DNA from: a bacterium HR17
GTDB lineage: Bacteria > Armatimonadota > Fervidibacteria > Fervidibacterales > Fervidibacteraceae
Direction of reading: 5' to 3'
Length of the DNA: 62,637 nt
Assembly (NCBI GenBank): GCA_002898575.1
Contig: BEHT01000019.1
Location: 1-62,637, forward strand
The translations under genes were made by a program, and so were the position numbers. Shown here piece by piece: positions 8,012-15,920 of this stretch. The notes beneath the pieces are model-generated. The model ran no database searches and had not been told where the DNA came from. It saw only the letters and a list, made by a program, of their open reading frames with translations. The first letter of the stretch is position 1. Each line of letters begins with the position of its first letter.

Positions 8012-8467
8012 ATGCGGCGGTTTCGGTTCGCTTTGGACGGAGTGCTCCAAGTGCGGCGCGTGGAAGAGCAGCAAGCCGAACGCCAGTTGCAACTGGCGCA
8101 AGCCAGGTTGCGTCAAGCCGAGGAAGCGCTGACAACCATCGCAGAAGAGCACGCCACAGCCGTCACGACTTTACGGCAACTGCTCGCTGAAGACGCCGAC
8201 GCCCATCAAATCCTCTTAGCCGTGCGCCGATTGGATGTTTTGGAACAGCGGCGCGCCCTCGCACAACAGCAAGTCGCCGCCGCTGAAGCCGAAGTGGAAC
8301 GGCGGTTGCAGGCATATCGGGAGTGCCGTCAACGGCGGGAATTGCTGGAAGAACTGCGCCAAAAGGCGTGGCGCCAGTGGCTCACCGATGCCCTGCGGGC
8401 TCAGCAAGTGCAAGCTGACGAGCGAGCAATGCGCGATTTCGCCGTCGCTCAAAGTAACGGGGAGTGA
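8012..8467 (+). CDS. fliJ: Flagellar export chaperone/stalk protein FliJ
   Basis: FliJ is the coiled-coil central stalk of the FliI hexamer and recycles export chaperones. I use the ATG at 8012, behind AAAGGAGG, giving MRRFRFALDGVLQVRRVEEQ and 151 residues. The FRFALDGVLQVRRVEEQQAE opening is typical of FliJ. The protein is a continuous antiparallel coiled coil rich in Ala, Glu, Gln and Arg. It is identified by this composition, its length and its position right after fliI. Confidence 0.9.
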   Translation: MRRFRFALDGVLQVRRVEEQQAERQLQLAQARLRQAEEALTTIAEEHATAVTTLRQLLAEDADAHQILLAVRRLDVLEQRRALAQQQVAAAEAEVERRLQAYRECRQRRELLEELRQKAWRQWLTDALRAQQVQADERAMRDFAVAQSNGE

Positions 8468-8473
8468 GCGCCG

Positions 8474-10096
8474 ATGGCGACACCGTCAATCAATGTCATC
8501 CCGACACCGACTGCAGATGTAACAGCAATGGAAGGCAAACTCGGCGTTGTCCCGACACCCGATGGGCTCAACGGTTTGATGGAACGGTTGCGGGCATTGG
8601 ACGGGCAACTGCTTGCGTTGTTGCTGGGGCAGTTGCCGTCAAATAGATCCTCGGCACCGTTCCTCGCCCATTTCGTGCAGGCGTTGCAACAGCCGTCGTC
8701 ACTCGCCGCGCCCACTGTTGGCTCTCTCGCATCGGGCACGGCAGATGCCTCGTTGCGCGTCGGTAATCCGCTGCTTGCCGCTCAGCCGACGGTCGTGCCG
8801 ATGCCGTCGCCGCGTCCGACACCCCAATCCGTGACGGCACCGAATGCCGGGTCAGCCGCACAAGAGTCCGTCATGCGGTTGATTGTGCAAACGGCACAGC
8901 GGCGTGGGGTTGACCCGGCGCTCGCGTTGGCGGTGGCTTGCGCCGAGAGCAACTTCAACCCGAACGCCGTTTCGCCCAAAGGGGCGATAGGTGTGATGCA
9001 GTTGATGCCAGCGACGGCAAGCGCACTCGGCGTCACGGACCCGTTTGACCCGGCTCACAACATTGACGGGGGCATCCGCTACCTCCGGCACCTTTTGGAG
9101 CGGTTCAACGGGCAAATTGCCCTCGCTGTCGCCGCTTACAACGCCGGTCCCAACGCTGTGCAGCGTTACAGTGGCGTGCCGCCATATCCCGAAACGCAAA
9201 CTTTTGTGCGGCGCGTCTTGGGATATTGGCAAATTTTTCGCGACCGAGTCGCCCACTTGTTGGCGGGCACATCTTCGGCAACGCCTACCGCGCCGTCTAA
9301 AGAGAACGCGTTACCGGCTGGGCAGAGCCCCCATTTCTCGGTCTTAGAAGGCGCGTCAGCGGTGTCGCCGAAAAACGAGGGCGGCTATGAACCCGTGAGC
9401 CTGCGGAAGGAGTTTGTGAGCGCCCCATCACTCGTGAGTCGGGCAGAACATCACCCGCTTGAACCATCGCAATTGCCGGGCTCTTCTACCGCTACAAATC
9501 ACGGATGGCGCATTGCAGCGTCTGCCGTCGCACCAGAGGAAACATCGTTGGATGCTCAAAAGCAACCCGAAATTCCCTCCGAGCGCTCCTCGTCATGGCG
9601 GGGCGTCGCTGAAGCGGGACAGCCAACGCCCTTCCCCTCACACGCGCCGGTAGCGTCGCAGCCGTCCCAGGTGTCTGAAGGCGCCTCGCGTCCTGCGCCG
9701 TCCGCTTCGCTTTCGCTGTCGGAAGCCCCATCAACGCCGTTAGGGGGGACGACGCCGAGGGTTGTGCCCCGCTTGAGCGCTGAAATGCCTGCCGCTGACG
9801 GTCGAGAAACTATCCGTGTGCAAGTGGCGTTGACGGGGCGTTCGCCGGAACCGTCGGTGCAGGTCGTCGTGCATGTGCCTGACGAGCGGGCGGCAACGCA
9901 ATTGCAATTGTCAACCCCCACGCTGCGCCAGCACCTTTGGGAGCAAGGCATTGCCTTGACGCACATGGGCGTTTTCGCCCAAACGCAACAGGAAAAGCGG
10001 CGCGATGTGACGGGGCTCGGCGAGGAGTGGCGGCGGCTCCCTCGCACCCCGATGCCCAAGAACGCGCCGTTAGACACCGATGGGTTGTGGGCGTGA
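8474..10096 (+). CDS. Fused lytic transglycosylase (SLT) / FliK-like hook-length control protein
   Basis: The 540-residue protein occupies the fliK position between fliJ and flgD. Residues about 130-250 are a lytic transglycosylase domain. ACAESNFNP holds the catalytic Glu (about 158), followed by GAIGVMQLMPATA, NIDGGIRYLRHLL and AVAAYNAGPNAV. The middle (about 260-435) is a Pro/Ser/Ala-rich low-complexity linker. The C-terminal part (about 440-500) has the FliK Flg_hook pattern: VQVALTGRSPEPSVQVVVHV, then a region ending LRQHLWEQGIALTHMGVF. There is no signal peptide, so export through the flagellar type III route is likely. It may both open the peptidoglycan and measure hook length. The window's FlgJ has only the rod-scaffold domain, which fits. 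The SLT call is strong and the FliK half is moderate. Confidence 0.85.
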   Translation: MATPSINVIPTPTADVTAMEGKLGVVPTPDGLNGLMERLRALDGQLLALLLGQLPSNRSSAPFLAHFVQALQQPSSLAAPTVGSLASGTADASLRVGNPLLAAQPTVVPMPSPRPTPQSVTAPNAGSAAQESVMRLIVQTAQRRGVDPALALAVACAESNFNPNAVSPKGAIGVMQLMPATASALGVTDPFDPAHNIDGGIRYLRHLLERFNGQIALAVAAYNAGPNAVQRYSGVPPYPETQTFVRRVLGYWQIFRDRVAHLLAGTSSATPTAPSKENALPAGQSPHFSVLEGASAVSPKNEGGYEPVSLRKEFVSAPSLVSRAEHHPLEPSQLPGSSTATNHGWRIAASAVAPEETSLDAQKQPEIPSERSSSWRGVAEAGQPTPFPSHAPVASQPSQVSEGASRPAPSASLSLSEAPSTPLGGTTPRVVPRLSAEMPAADGRETIRVQVALTGRSPEPSVQVVVHVPDERAATQLQLSTPTLRQHLWEQGIALTHMGVFAQTQQEKRRDVTGLGEEWRRLPRTPMPKNAPLDTDGLWA

Positions 10097-10113
10097 AAGG
10101 AGGGATTGACACG

Positions 10114-10539
10114 ATGCCAGCAGCGGTGAGCCCGTCAACGCCGGTCGCAGGGCAACAAGTTGCTGATGCCCGCCGGACAACTTTGTCCGCCAGCGACTTC
10201 TGGCAACTGTTGTTGAAGCAATTGCAAATGCAAGACCCGTTTAACACCGGCGACACACAGGCGATGTTGCAACAGTTCGTCAGTTTGCAAGTAGCGCAGA
10301 CGGCGACGGAAGTGGCGGACGGGTTGCAACGGTTGCAAGCGTTGTTGCTGCTGGGACGCAGCGTGCAAGCCGTCGTGAACGGGCAATTGCAAACGGGCAT
10401 GGTTGTCGGTGTCGCGCTGGCAGGAGATGGACCTACTCTGTCCGTTCGGGTCGGTGAGGGCACCGTGACGGTGCCGTTGAACAGCGTTTCAGGCGTATGG
10501 ATCGCTAACGCTGACGGAGGTGATGAGCGATGGGCGTGA
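10114..10539 (+). CDS. flgD: Hook-capping scaffold protein FlgD (minimal)
   Basis: FlgD caps the growing hook. The ATG at 10114 follows AAAGGAGGG and gives 141 residues; in-frame codons upstream overlap the previous gene. The conserved segment DFWQLLLKQLQMQDPFN (about 29-45) and MLQQFVSLQVAQTATEVADG are diagnostic. The protein ends soon after VTVPLNSVSGVWI, so the Ig-like FlgD tail domain is absent. The gene overlaps flgE by 10 bases. Confidence 0.93.
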   Translation: MPAAVSPSTPVAGQQVADARRTTLSASDFWQLLLKQLQMQDPFNTGDTQAMLQQFVSLQVAQTATEVADGLQRLQALLLLGRSVQAVVNGQLQTGMVVGVALAGDGPTLSVRVGEGTVTVPLNSVSGVWIANADGGDERWA

Positions 10540-11741
10540 TGCAGACGGCGTTGTCGGCGTTGAGCGCCGCCGATTTCATGCTGTCGGTGGCGACAAACAA
10601 TTTGGCAAACCTTAACACCGCAGGGTTCAAGTCGCAGAGCGTCAGTTTTTCCGACGCATTTTACCAGACCCTGCGGGCGTCCACAGCACCGATTTCCAAT
10701 GTCGGTGGCTCCAACCCGTTGCAGATCGGAACGGGTGTGTTTGTGAGTGCCATCGCCACGCGCATGGCGCAAGGGACTTTCACGCCGACGGGCATGTCCA
10801 CCGACTTGGCGATTTTGGGCAACGGGTTTTTTGCCGTCCAAAGGGGCGACCAAGTGCGCTTTACCCGCGACGGATCGTTCCGCTTAGACGCGCAGGGGCA
10901 CATGGTGCACATCGGTTCAGGCAGCATCTTGTTGGGATGGATCGCTGACGCCGCTGGCAACATCAACACGCAAGCCGCTCCGGTGCCTATCGTGTTGCCG
11001 ACGAGCAACCTCTCAGCGCAAGCGACAACCCGCACCCGGTTTGACGGCAACCTGGACAGCCGTCGCGCGATCGGTAGCGATGTGGACATGACTTTTTCGG
11101 TGTTTGACAGTTTGGGCAATCAGCACATCGTCCAGTTGACTTTCACAAAGACAGGCGTGAATACTTGGGACTGGCAAGCCCAGTTCAATGGCAACCCAGT
11201 TGGTAGCGGCACAGTCACTTTTGACAACAACGGTGTCGTTCAGAGCGGCGGCTCGGGCAATATTACCCTGACGCTGACCAACGGTGCCGCTTCCCCCCAG
11301 ACGATTGCGTTGGACTTTTCCAACATCCGCCAGTTGGCGTCGGAGACGACCATCGGGGCGACCTTCCAAGACGGCTTTCCGCCGGGCGACCTTGAAAGTT
11401 TCTCGGTGGACGCGCGGGGGGTCGTCATCGCCAGTTTCACCAACGGCGTCACGCGCCCTGTCGCCCAGATCGCCATCGCTATGTTTGCGAACCCTGAGGG
11501 CTTAGAGCGGGTCGGCGACAACTTGTTCAATGTGTCGGGCAACTCGGGTGCAGCCCGCTTCTTGCCGGCAGGTGTCGGCGGTGCCGGTCGCGTGCAAGGC
11601 GGCGGGTTGGAAATGTCCAATGTGGATTTGGCGCGCGAACTGACGCAGGTGCTTATCGCGCAACGCAGTTTCCAAGCTGCCGCCCGCACTATCTTGGCTG
11701 CAGACGAACTTATTCAGGAGGCATTGAACTTGCGGCGATAA
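10530..11741 (+). CDS. flgE: Flagellar hook protein FlgE
   Basis: FlgE polymerises into the universal joint between rod and filament. The protein has 403 residues. The rod/hook N-terminal motif is VATNNLANLNTAGFKSQSV (about 21-39), followed by NGFFAV and FTRDGSF of the FlgE/F/G beta domain. The C-terminal motif is LEMSNVDLARELTQVLIAQR, then QAAARTILAADELIQEAL. GGAGG precedes the ATG at 10530. It is linked to flgD and followed by flbD. Confidence 0.97.
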   Translation: MGVMQTALSALSAADFMLSVATNNLANLNTAGFKSQSVSFSDAFYQTLRASTAPISNVGGSNPLQIGTGVFVSAIATRMAQGTFTPTGMSTDLAILGNGFFAVQRGDQVRFTRDGSFRLDAQGHMVHIGSGSILLGWIADAAGNINTQAAPVPIVLPTSNLSAQATTRTRFDGNLDSRRAIGSDVDMTFSVFDSLGNQHIVQLTFTKTGVNTWDWQAQFNGNPVGSGTVTFDNNGVVQSGGSGNITLTLTNGAASPQTIALDFSNIRQLASETTIGATFQDGFPPGDLESFSVDARGVVIASFTNGVTRPVAQIAIAMFANPEGLERVGDNLFNVSGNSGAARFLPAGVGGAGRVQGGGLEMSNVDLARELTQVLIAQRSFQAAARTILAADELIQEALNLRR

Positions 11742-11833
11742 AGGGGTCGGCGATGGGCAGGTCAGCGGGCTAAGCGGGTTGTGTGAGGCGTGCTGACCTG
11801 CCCCTCCATCCACGCCGCTGGAGGCGAACAAGT

Positions 11834-12052
11834 ATGGTGTTGGTGCACCGACTGGACGGAAAGGGGTTTTACCTGAACGCCGAAATGGTGGAGACGGTGG
11901 AGTCAACACCCGACACCGTCATTGTGCTGAGCAACGGGCATCGCTACATCGTTGCCGAGCCGGCAGAGGAAGTGGTCGCCCGCATCTTGAGTTACCGACG
12001 ATTGATCGCTGGCGCATTCAATCGTGAACCTGAGGCTCAGGAGGGCAGGTGA
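11834..12052 (+). CDS. flbD: FlbD family flagellar operon protein
   Basis: A 72-residue protein starts at ATG 11834 behind TGGAGGCG; the longer in-frame reading from 11783 lacks a ribosome site. The pattern KGFYLNAEMVETVESTPDTV, then LSNGHRYIV and EEVVARI matches the small FlbD (YlzI) family. That family is conserved in flagellar operons between flgE and motA, but its function is not established. It should not be confused with the Caulobacter regulator also called FlbD. Confidence 0.88.
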   Translation: MVLVHRLDGKGFYLNAEMVETVESTPDTVIVLSNGHRYIVAEPAEEVVARILSYRRLIAGAFNREPEAQEGR

Positions 12053-12059
12053 GTGGACG

Positions 12060-12848
12060 ATGGATTTGGCGACGGTCCTCGGCATTGTCCTCGGCGTCGG
12101 CGCTTTGTTAGCGACGGCGATTTTGGAAGGCACCCATTTAAGCGTGTTGGTGAACATCCCTGCATTGGTGTTGATCGTCGGTGGGTCCATCGGCGCCACG
12201 CTGACTTCTTTTTCGCTGAGCGACTTTCTGCGGTTGCCGGGGTTTTTGCGGGATGCCCTGTTCGCACCGTCGTTGAGTTTGGCGGAGCGGGTTCAACAAC
12301 TCGTGGAGTTAGCCCAGAAAGCCCGTCGGGAAGGGTTGTTGGCGCTGGAAGAGGACGCCCGCAATATTGCCGACCCCTTCATGCAAAAAGGGTTGCAGTT
12401 GGTCGTGGACGGCACGGAACCCGATGTCGTGCAAGCCGTCTTGGAAAGCGAAATTGCCGTGTGGGAAGAACGCGAGAAGGTGGGCGAAGGGTTATTCATG
12501 GGCTTCGGAGGTTACGCCCCGACAATGGGCATCATGGGGGCGGTGTTGGGGTTGATGCACGCCCTCGGTCAATCGGATGACCCCAAGAAGATGGCTCACG
12601 CGATTGCTGTCGCGTTCGTCGCGACGCTGTATGGTGTCGGGTTCGCTAACTTAATTTGCCTGCCGTTAGCCGGCAAACTCAAAGCCCGTCTTGCCGAGCG
12701 GCGTGCCCTTTACGAGTTGACGATGGCAGGTATCTTGGCGATTCAAGCCGGCGAGAACCCGCGCTTAGTCGCGGAGAAACTGGCGTCTTACTTACCGCCT
12801 GCCGAGCGCGCCAAGGTGACGGAGCAATCTATCGGTGCCGCGGCGTAA
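12060..12848 (+). CDS. motA: Flagellar motor stator protein MotA
   Basis: MotA forms the pentameric ring of the stator ion channel around the MotB dimer and drives FliG. I place the start at ATG 12060 (MDLATVLGIVLGVG), giving 262 residues; the upstream in-frame GTG is inside flbD. Four membrane helices are visible, two near the N-terminus and two in the segment from GGYAPTMGIMGAVLGL to LYGVGFANLICLPL. The long cytoplasmic loop between helices 2 and 3 carries the charged residues for FliG. It is followed by motB. Confidence 0.95.
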   Translation: MDLATVLGIVLGVGALLATAILEGTHLSVLVNIPALVLIVGGSIGATLTSFSLSDFLRLPGFLRDALFAPSLSLAERVQQLVELAQKARREGLLALEEDARNIADPFMQKGLQLVVDGTEPDVVQAVLESEIAVWEEREKVGEGLFMGFGGYAPTMGIMGAVLGLMHALGQSDDPKKMAHAIAVAFVATLYGVGFANLICLPLAGKLKARLAERRALYELTMAGILAIQAGENPRLVAEKLASYLPPAERAKVTEQSIGAAA

Positions 12849-12888
12849 AGCGGAACACCCGCTCGCAAGTGCAAAGGTGGGTTGACCG

Positions 12889-13719
12889 ATGGCGACGACG
12901 GCGAACCGCAAACACGCTGGTGGGGGCGAAGGCGGCGGTGGACATGAAACCGCCGGCATGATGCGGTGGTTGATCACCTACGCCGACATGATCACTTTGC
13001 TGCTGGCGTTGTTCATCATGCTCTACGCCATCAGCACGCTGGACATCCAGCGCTTCAAGGCATTGATGGAGGAGTTTCAGGTGTTGTTTGGCGGCGGAGC
13101 GACGCTCGTGGAAGGCGGGCGGGGCATGTTGAAGTTTGGGGCGCCGGAAAGCCGACGCCCCCTCGTCGTGCCGCTGCTGCCGGGCAAAAAACCAGAGATG
13201 CACGAAGAAGAAGAAAGCGTGGAACGCTATGTGGAGCAACAACGCTTGGAAGGTAAAGTCCTTGTCCACCGTGAAGAACGCGGTTTGGTCATCAGCCTGT
13301 TAACCGACGGGATTTTCTTTGAGAAAGGGAGCGCAGTTTTATCGCCTGCGGCGCGTAAAGTGCTGCGCGATTTAGCGCCGGTGATTCAACGGTCCCAGCG
13401 CTTTGTGCGGGTGGAAGGGCACACCTGTGACTTGCCGATTCACACCCCGCGTTACCCCAGCAACTGGGAACTTTCCGTTGCGCGCGCTGTGGCAGTCGTG
13501 CGCTACCTGATCGGTTGCGGGGTTTCAGCGTCTCGGCTTTCCGCTGTCGGCTACGGCGAATATTGCCCGTTGGTGCCCAACACTAACGAAGAAAACCGTC
13601 GGTTGAACCGCCGCGTGGATATCGTGCTGCTTGCCGAGGAGGGACAGAAAGCCGAGCCGGCTTACCGCCCGCCACAGCGACCGGGGCAACGATCTCCGTC
13701 GGGAGGGGCAATGCCATGA
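12889..13719 (+). CDS. motB: Flagellar motor stator protein MotB
   Basis: MotB anchors the stator to peptidoglycan and supplies the ion-binding Asp. The protein has 276 residues. The single helix is about 26-48, in which YADMITLLLALFIMLYA carries the essential Asp at about residue 33. A periplasmic linker leads to an OmpA-like domain (about 145-255) with FVRVEGHTCD, NWELSVARAVAVVRYL and NRRLNRRVDIVLL. The C-terminus is Pro/Arg-rich. The next gene overlaps its stop by 4 bases. Confidence 0.96.
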   Translation: MATTANRKHAGGGEGGGGHETAGMMRWLITYADMITLLLALFIMLYAISTLDIQRFKALMEEFQVLFGGGATLVEGGRGMLKFGAPESRRPLVVPLLPGKKPEMHEEEESVERYVEQQRLEGKVLVHREERGLVISLLTDGIFFEKGSAVLSPAARKVLRDLAPVIQRSQRFVRVEGHTCDLPIHTPRYPSNWELSVARAVAVVRYLIGCGVSASRLSAVGYGEYCPLVPNTNEENRRLNRRVDIVLLAEEGQKAEPAYRPPQRPGQRSPSGGAMP

Positions 13720-14006
13720 ACCGACGGTGGTGGAAAGGTGTCGCGTGGGTTGTCGCTTTTGTCGCCGCGTTGGAAGCGTTGTGGCTGGCGGTTCGTGCGC
13801 CCGGTTCGGACGCATTGACCGAAGATGTCCGCCAAGTTATTGAACGCCATCAGATGCGTTACTACGGGGACTTAACGACCCGTCAGTTTCACCGCGCAGA
13901 ATGCCGCAGTGCGGCGACAATTCCGCCGCGCTATCGGGTGCTGTTCTTGTCGCGACGGGCTGCGTTAGAGATGGGGTTGACTCCATGTCCGCAGTGTCAG
14001 CCATGA
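13716..14006 (+). CDS. Small membrane-anchored protein with Cys/His metal-binding motif
   Basis: I do not recognise a named family. The 96-residue product has one N-terminal helix (about 8-27, WKGVAWVVAFVAALEALWLA) after Arg-Arg. A short soluble domain follows with FHRAEC (His59, Cys63), later FLSRRAALEMGL, then a PCPQC pair (Cys91, Cys94). The spacing of an HxxxC and a late CxxC after an AlaxxxGlyxxPro turn resembles Ada-type zinc-binding modules found at the ends of secreted nucleases. It starts inside the motB stop (ATGA overlap) and precedes fliL, so it is made with the stator. With the helix at the N-terminus, the domain is probably periplasmic. The function is unknown. Confidence 0.75.
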   Translation: MNRRWWKGVAWVVAFVAALEALWLAVRAPGSDALTEDVRQVIERHQMRYYGDLTTRQFHRAECRSAATIPPRYRVLFLSRRAALEMGLTPCPQCQP

Positions 14007-14021
14007 AGGGGGTGCAATGTG

Positions 14022-14570
14022 ATGCATCGGGTAGGACGGTTGCCTATCTTGATGGTGGTAGCGGCAGCGTTGGCGGCTGGCGCCGCCGCCGCTGGAATCA
14101 GCGCTCTCATGATGCGCCGCGTAGTTGCCACGCCACCCACCAAGCAAAAGGTGGAAGTCGTGCCCATCACTTTTTTCTATTCCCTTGGCGAACAAACAGT
14201 CAACCTGCGCGAACCCGGACGCTACTTAAAAGTCGGCATTGAACTGGAGGTGCTGGCAAAGGGAGGGGCTCACGCTTTGGAAGCGTCGGAGACATCCACC
14301 GCACAGAAAACCGCCGGCGAAGGTGGGGGAGACGAGAAGAACCACACCAATTTGCCCCCGTTGGCGCTAGCGACAAAAGCGGAACTGGACGAAAAGCGGG
14401 CACAGGTGCTGGACTTGGTAATTGAGGAGTTGTCAGCCTCCTCCTTTAAGGACTTGCTCACCCCAAAAGGGCGGCGCGAACTGCGCCAACGCATCCGTAA
14501 GGCAGTCAATCAAGTCCTGTCCAGCGGTGAAGTCCAGCAAGTTTACTTCACGACTTTTCTCGCCCAGTGA
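14022..14570 (+). CDS. fliL: Flagellar basal body-associated protein FliL
   Basis: FliL is a single-pass membrane protein that surrounds and stabilises the stator. The start is ATG 14022 behind AAGGGGG (a GTG at 14019 is possible), giving 182 residues. The helix is about 8-30. The FliL core starts with VVPITFFYSLGEQTVNLREP and GRYLKVGIELEV. It ends with RAQVLDLVIEELSASSF, LRQRIRKAVNQVL and VQQVYFTTFLAQ. A Gly/Glu-rich insertion of about 40 residues (near 85-125) interrupts the core and is unusual. Confidence 0.92.
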   Translation: MHRVGRLPILMVVAAALAAGAAAAGISALMMRRVVATPPTKQKVEVVPITFFYSLGEQTVNLREPGRYLKVGIELEVLAKGGAHALEASETSTAQKTAGEGGGDEKNHTNLPPLALATKAELDEKRAQVLDLVIEELSASSFKDLLTPKGRRELRQRIRKAVNQVLSSGEVQQVYFTTFLAQ

Positions 14571-14591
14571 TTGGGGAAAGGGGGATCGTCA

Positions 14592-15572
14592 ATGCAGCAA
14601 GGGCTGAGCCCGGAGGAGTTGCAAGCGTTGTTGGTTCAGCGCAAAGAAGCGACCGGCGCAGGGCAACGGCAACGCCGATTGCGCAAGGACACGACGGTGC
14701 GCCCCTTCTCGTTGGTGTCGTCGTTGACCCTTACGCCGCGTCAACGGGCGATGTTGCACCAATGGGCGGAACAGATGGCGCACGCTCTGCGTTACACCTT
14801 GATCTCCATGCTCCGCATAGCGGTGGAAGTGCGGTTGCAGAGCGATGCGTTAGTCCCTTTGACGGCTTTGGTCAAAGAGTGGCAAAAGGGGGCATACATC
14901 GCCACCTTTTCTCCGTTGGGTGTGTTGGGCAATGACCATTGTGTGGCGTTGAGCACGCCGTTGGCAATGGTCGCGTTGGACCGATTGCTGGGCGGTCCCG
15001 GTCTTCCGTCGTCGGTCCAACGGGCGCTGGGTCGGTTGGAAGTCAGCCTCTTGCTGCGGTTTATGGAGCAACTGGGGCGTGTGTTAGTGGGGGTGATCGG
15101 TGGGGAGGCGTCAGAGAACCAAACGGTGCGGGCGTCGGTGCTCCTGTCTACGCCGGAGCAATTGACACTGTTCACAGACCAACAGATGGTTTACACCTTT
15201 TGCTACGAGATTCGGTTGGGTGCAGAGAGTGGGCAGGCGTGGCTTTGTTTGCACGCCGACGCTTTGAAAGGGTTGGAACGGTCTGGCGGTCCCAAAATCT
15301 CGTCTCCCCCCGATCGGGCGCGTCAACATCCCGTCGCAGCCTTACCGCTGACCCTGCGGGTCGTCTTGGGAAAAGGGCGAGTCTCCTTCCGGGAGTTGCA
15401 ACGGTTGCGGGTCGGTGATGTGTTGCTCTTGGACGCTTTTAAGGGAACGCCTGTGCCGCTTTGCTGGGGCGAAAGGACGCTCTGTTTGGTGCGCCCTGGC
15501 GTGCGAGGTGGACAGTTCGCCGTGCAAGTGGTGGAGGAACAATCCGTCGCGCAGCGAGGTGACTTGTCGTGA
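14592..15572 (+). CDS. fliM: Flagellar motor switch protein FliM
   Basis: FliM is the C-ring switch component that binds CheY-P. The start at ATG 14592 follows AAAGGGGGA and gives 326 residues. The N-terminus MQQGLSPEELQALL matches the CheY-binding LSQxEIDALL-type helix. The middle domain is divergent but retains LDRLLGGPG. The C-terminal SpoA-like domain contains VRVVLGKGRVSFRELQRLRV-like sequence (near 255-275). The stop overlaps the fliN GTG by 4 bases. The middle domain diverges from textbook FliM, but context and both ends support the call. Confidence 0.92.
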   Translation: MQQGLSPEELQALLVQRKEATGAGQRQRRLRKDTTVRPFSLVSSLTLTPRQRAMLHQWAEQMAHALRYTLISMLRIAVEVRLQSDALVPLTALVKEWQKGAYIATFSPLGVLGNDHCVALSTPLAMVALDRLLGGPGLPSSVQRALGRLEVSLLLRFMEQLGRVLVGVIGGEASENQTVRASVLLSTPEQLTLFTDQQMVYTFCYEIRLGAESGQAWLCLHADALKGLERSGGPKISSPPDRARQHPVAALPLTLRVVLGKGRVSFRELQRLRVGDVLLLDAFKGTPVPLCWGERTLCLVRPGVRGGQFAVQVVEEQSVAQRGDLS

Positions 15573-15889
15573 GTGAACAACGCCCTGAAGCCCAGCCGGT
15601 GTCATTTCCCCCGCTCACCGATGAGGAGCGCATCGGACAGGAGAGCGCGGTGCCTTGGGAATTGCTCGCCACGCTGGAGCTGCCTGTTCAGGTAGAACTG
15701 GGGCGCGTGGAGGTGCGCGTCCAAGAGTTGCTGGAACTTACCCCCGGCAGTATCTTGGAACTGGACAAAGCCGTCGGTGAGCCCGTTGAAGTCTATGTCG
15801 CCGGGCGGTTAATTGCGCGGGGAGAAGTGGTCGTCGTTTTGGGTGAGCGGTTAGGGGTGCGGATCACAGAGTTGATCCGACCGACTTGA
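15569..15889 (+). CDS. fliN: Flagellar motor switch protein FliN
   Basis: FliN completes the lower C-ring and docks FliH. It has 106 residues starting at GTG 15569, in a GTGA overlap with fliM. The SpoA domain (about 33-103) shows LELPVQVELGRVEVRVQELL, PGSILELDKAVGEPVEVYV and GERLGVRITEL, the standard FliN core. Confidence 0.95.
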   Translation: MSEQRPEAQPVSFPPLTDEERIGQESAVPWELLATLELPVQVELGRVEVRVQELLELTPGSILELDKAVGEPVEVYVAGRLIARGEVVVVLGERLGVRITELIRPT

Positions 15890-15920
15890 AAAAACACGGC
15901 ACTTAAGGACGGTGGGCGGC

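Noticed and set aside
9810-10853. 347-codon antisense frame across fliK/flgD/flgE
   Set aside because: It spans several real genes on the other strand and is low in complexity.
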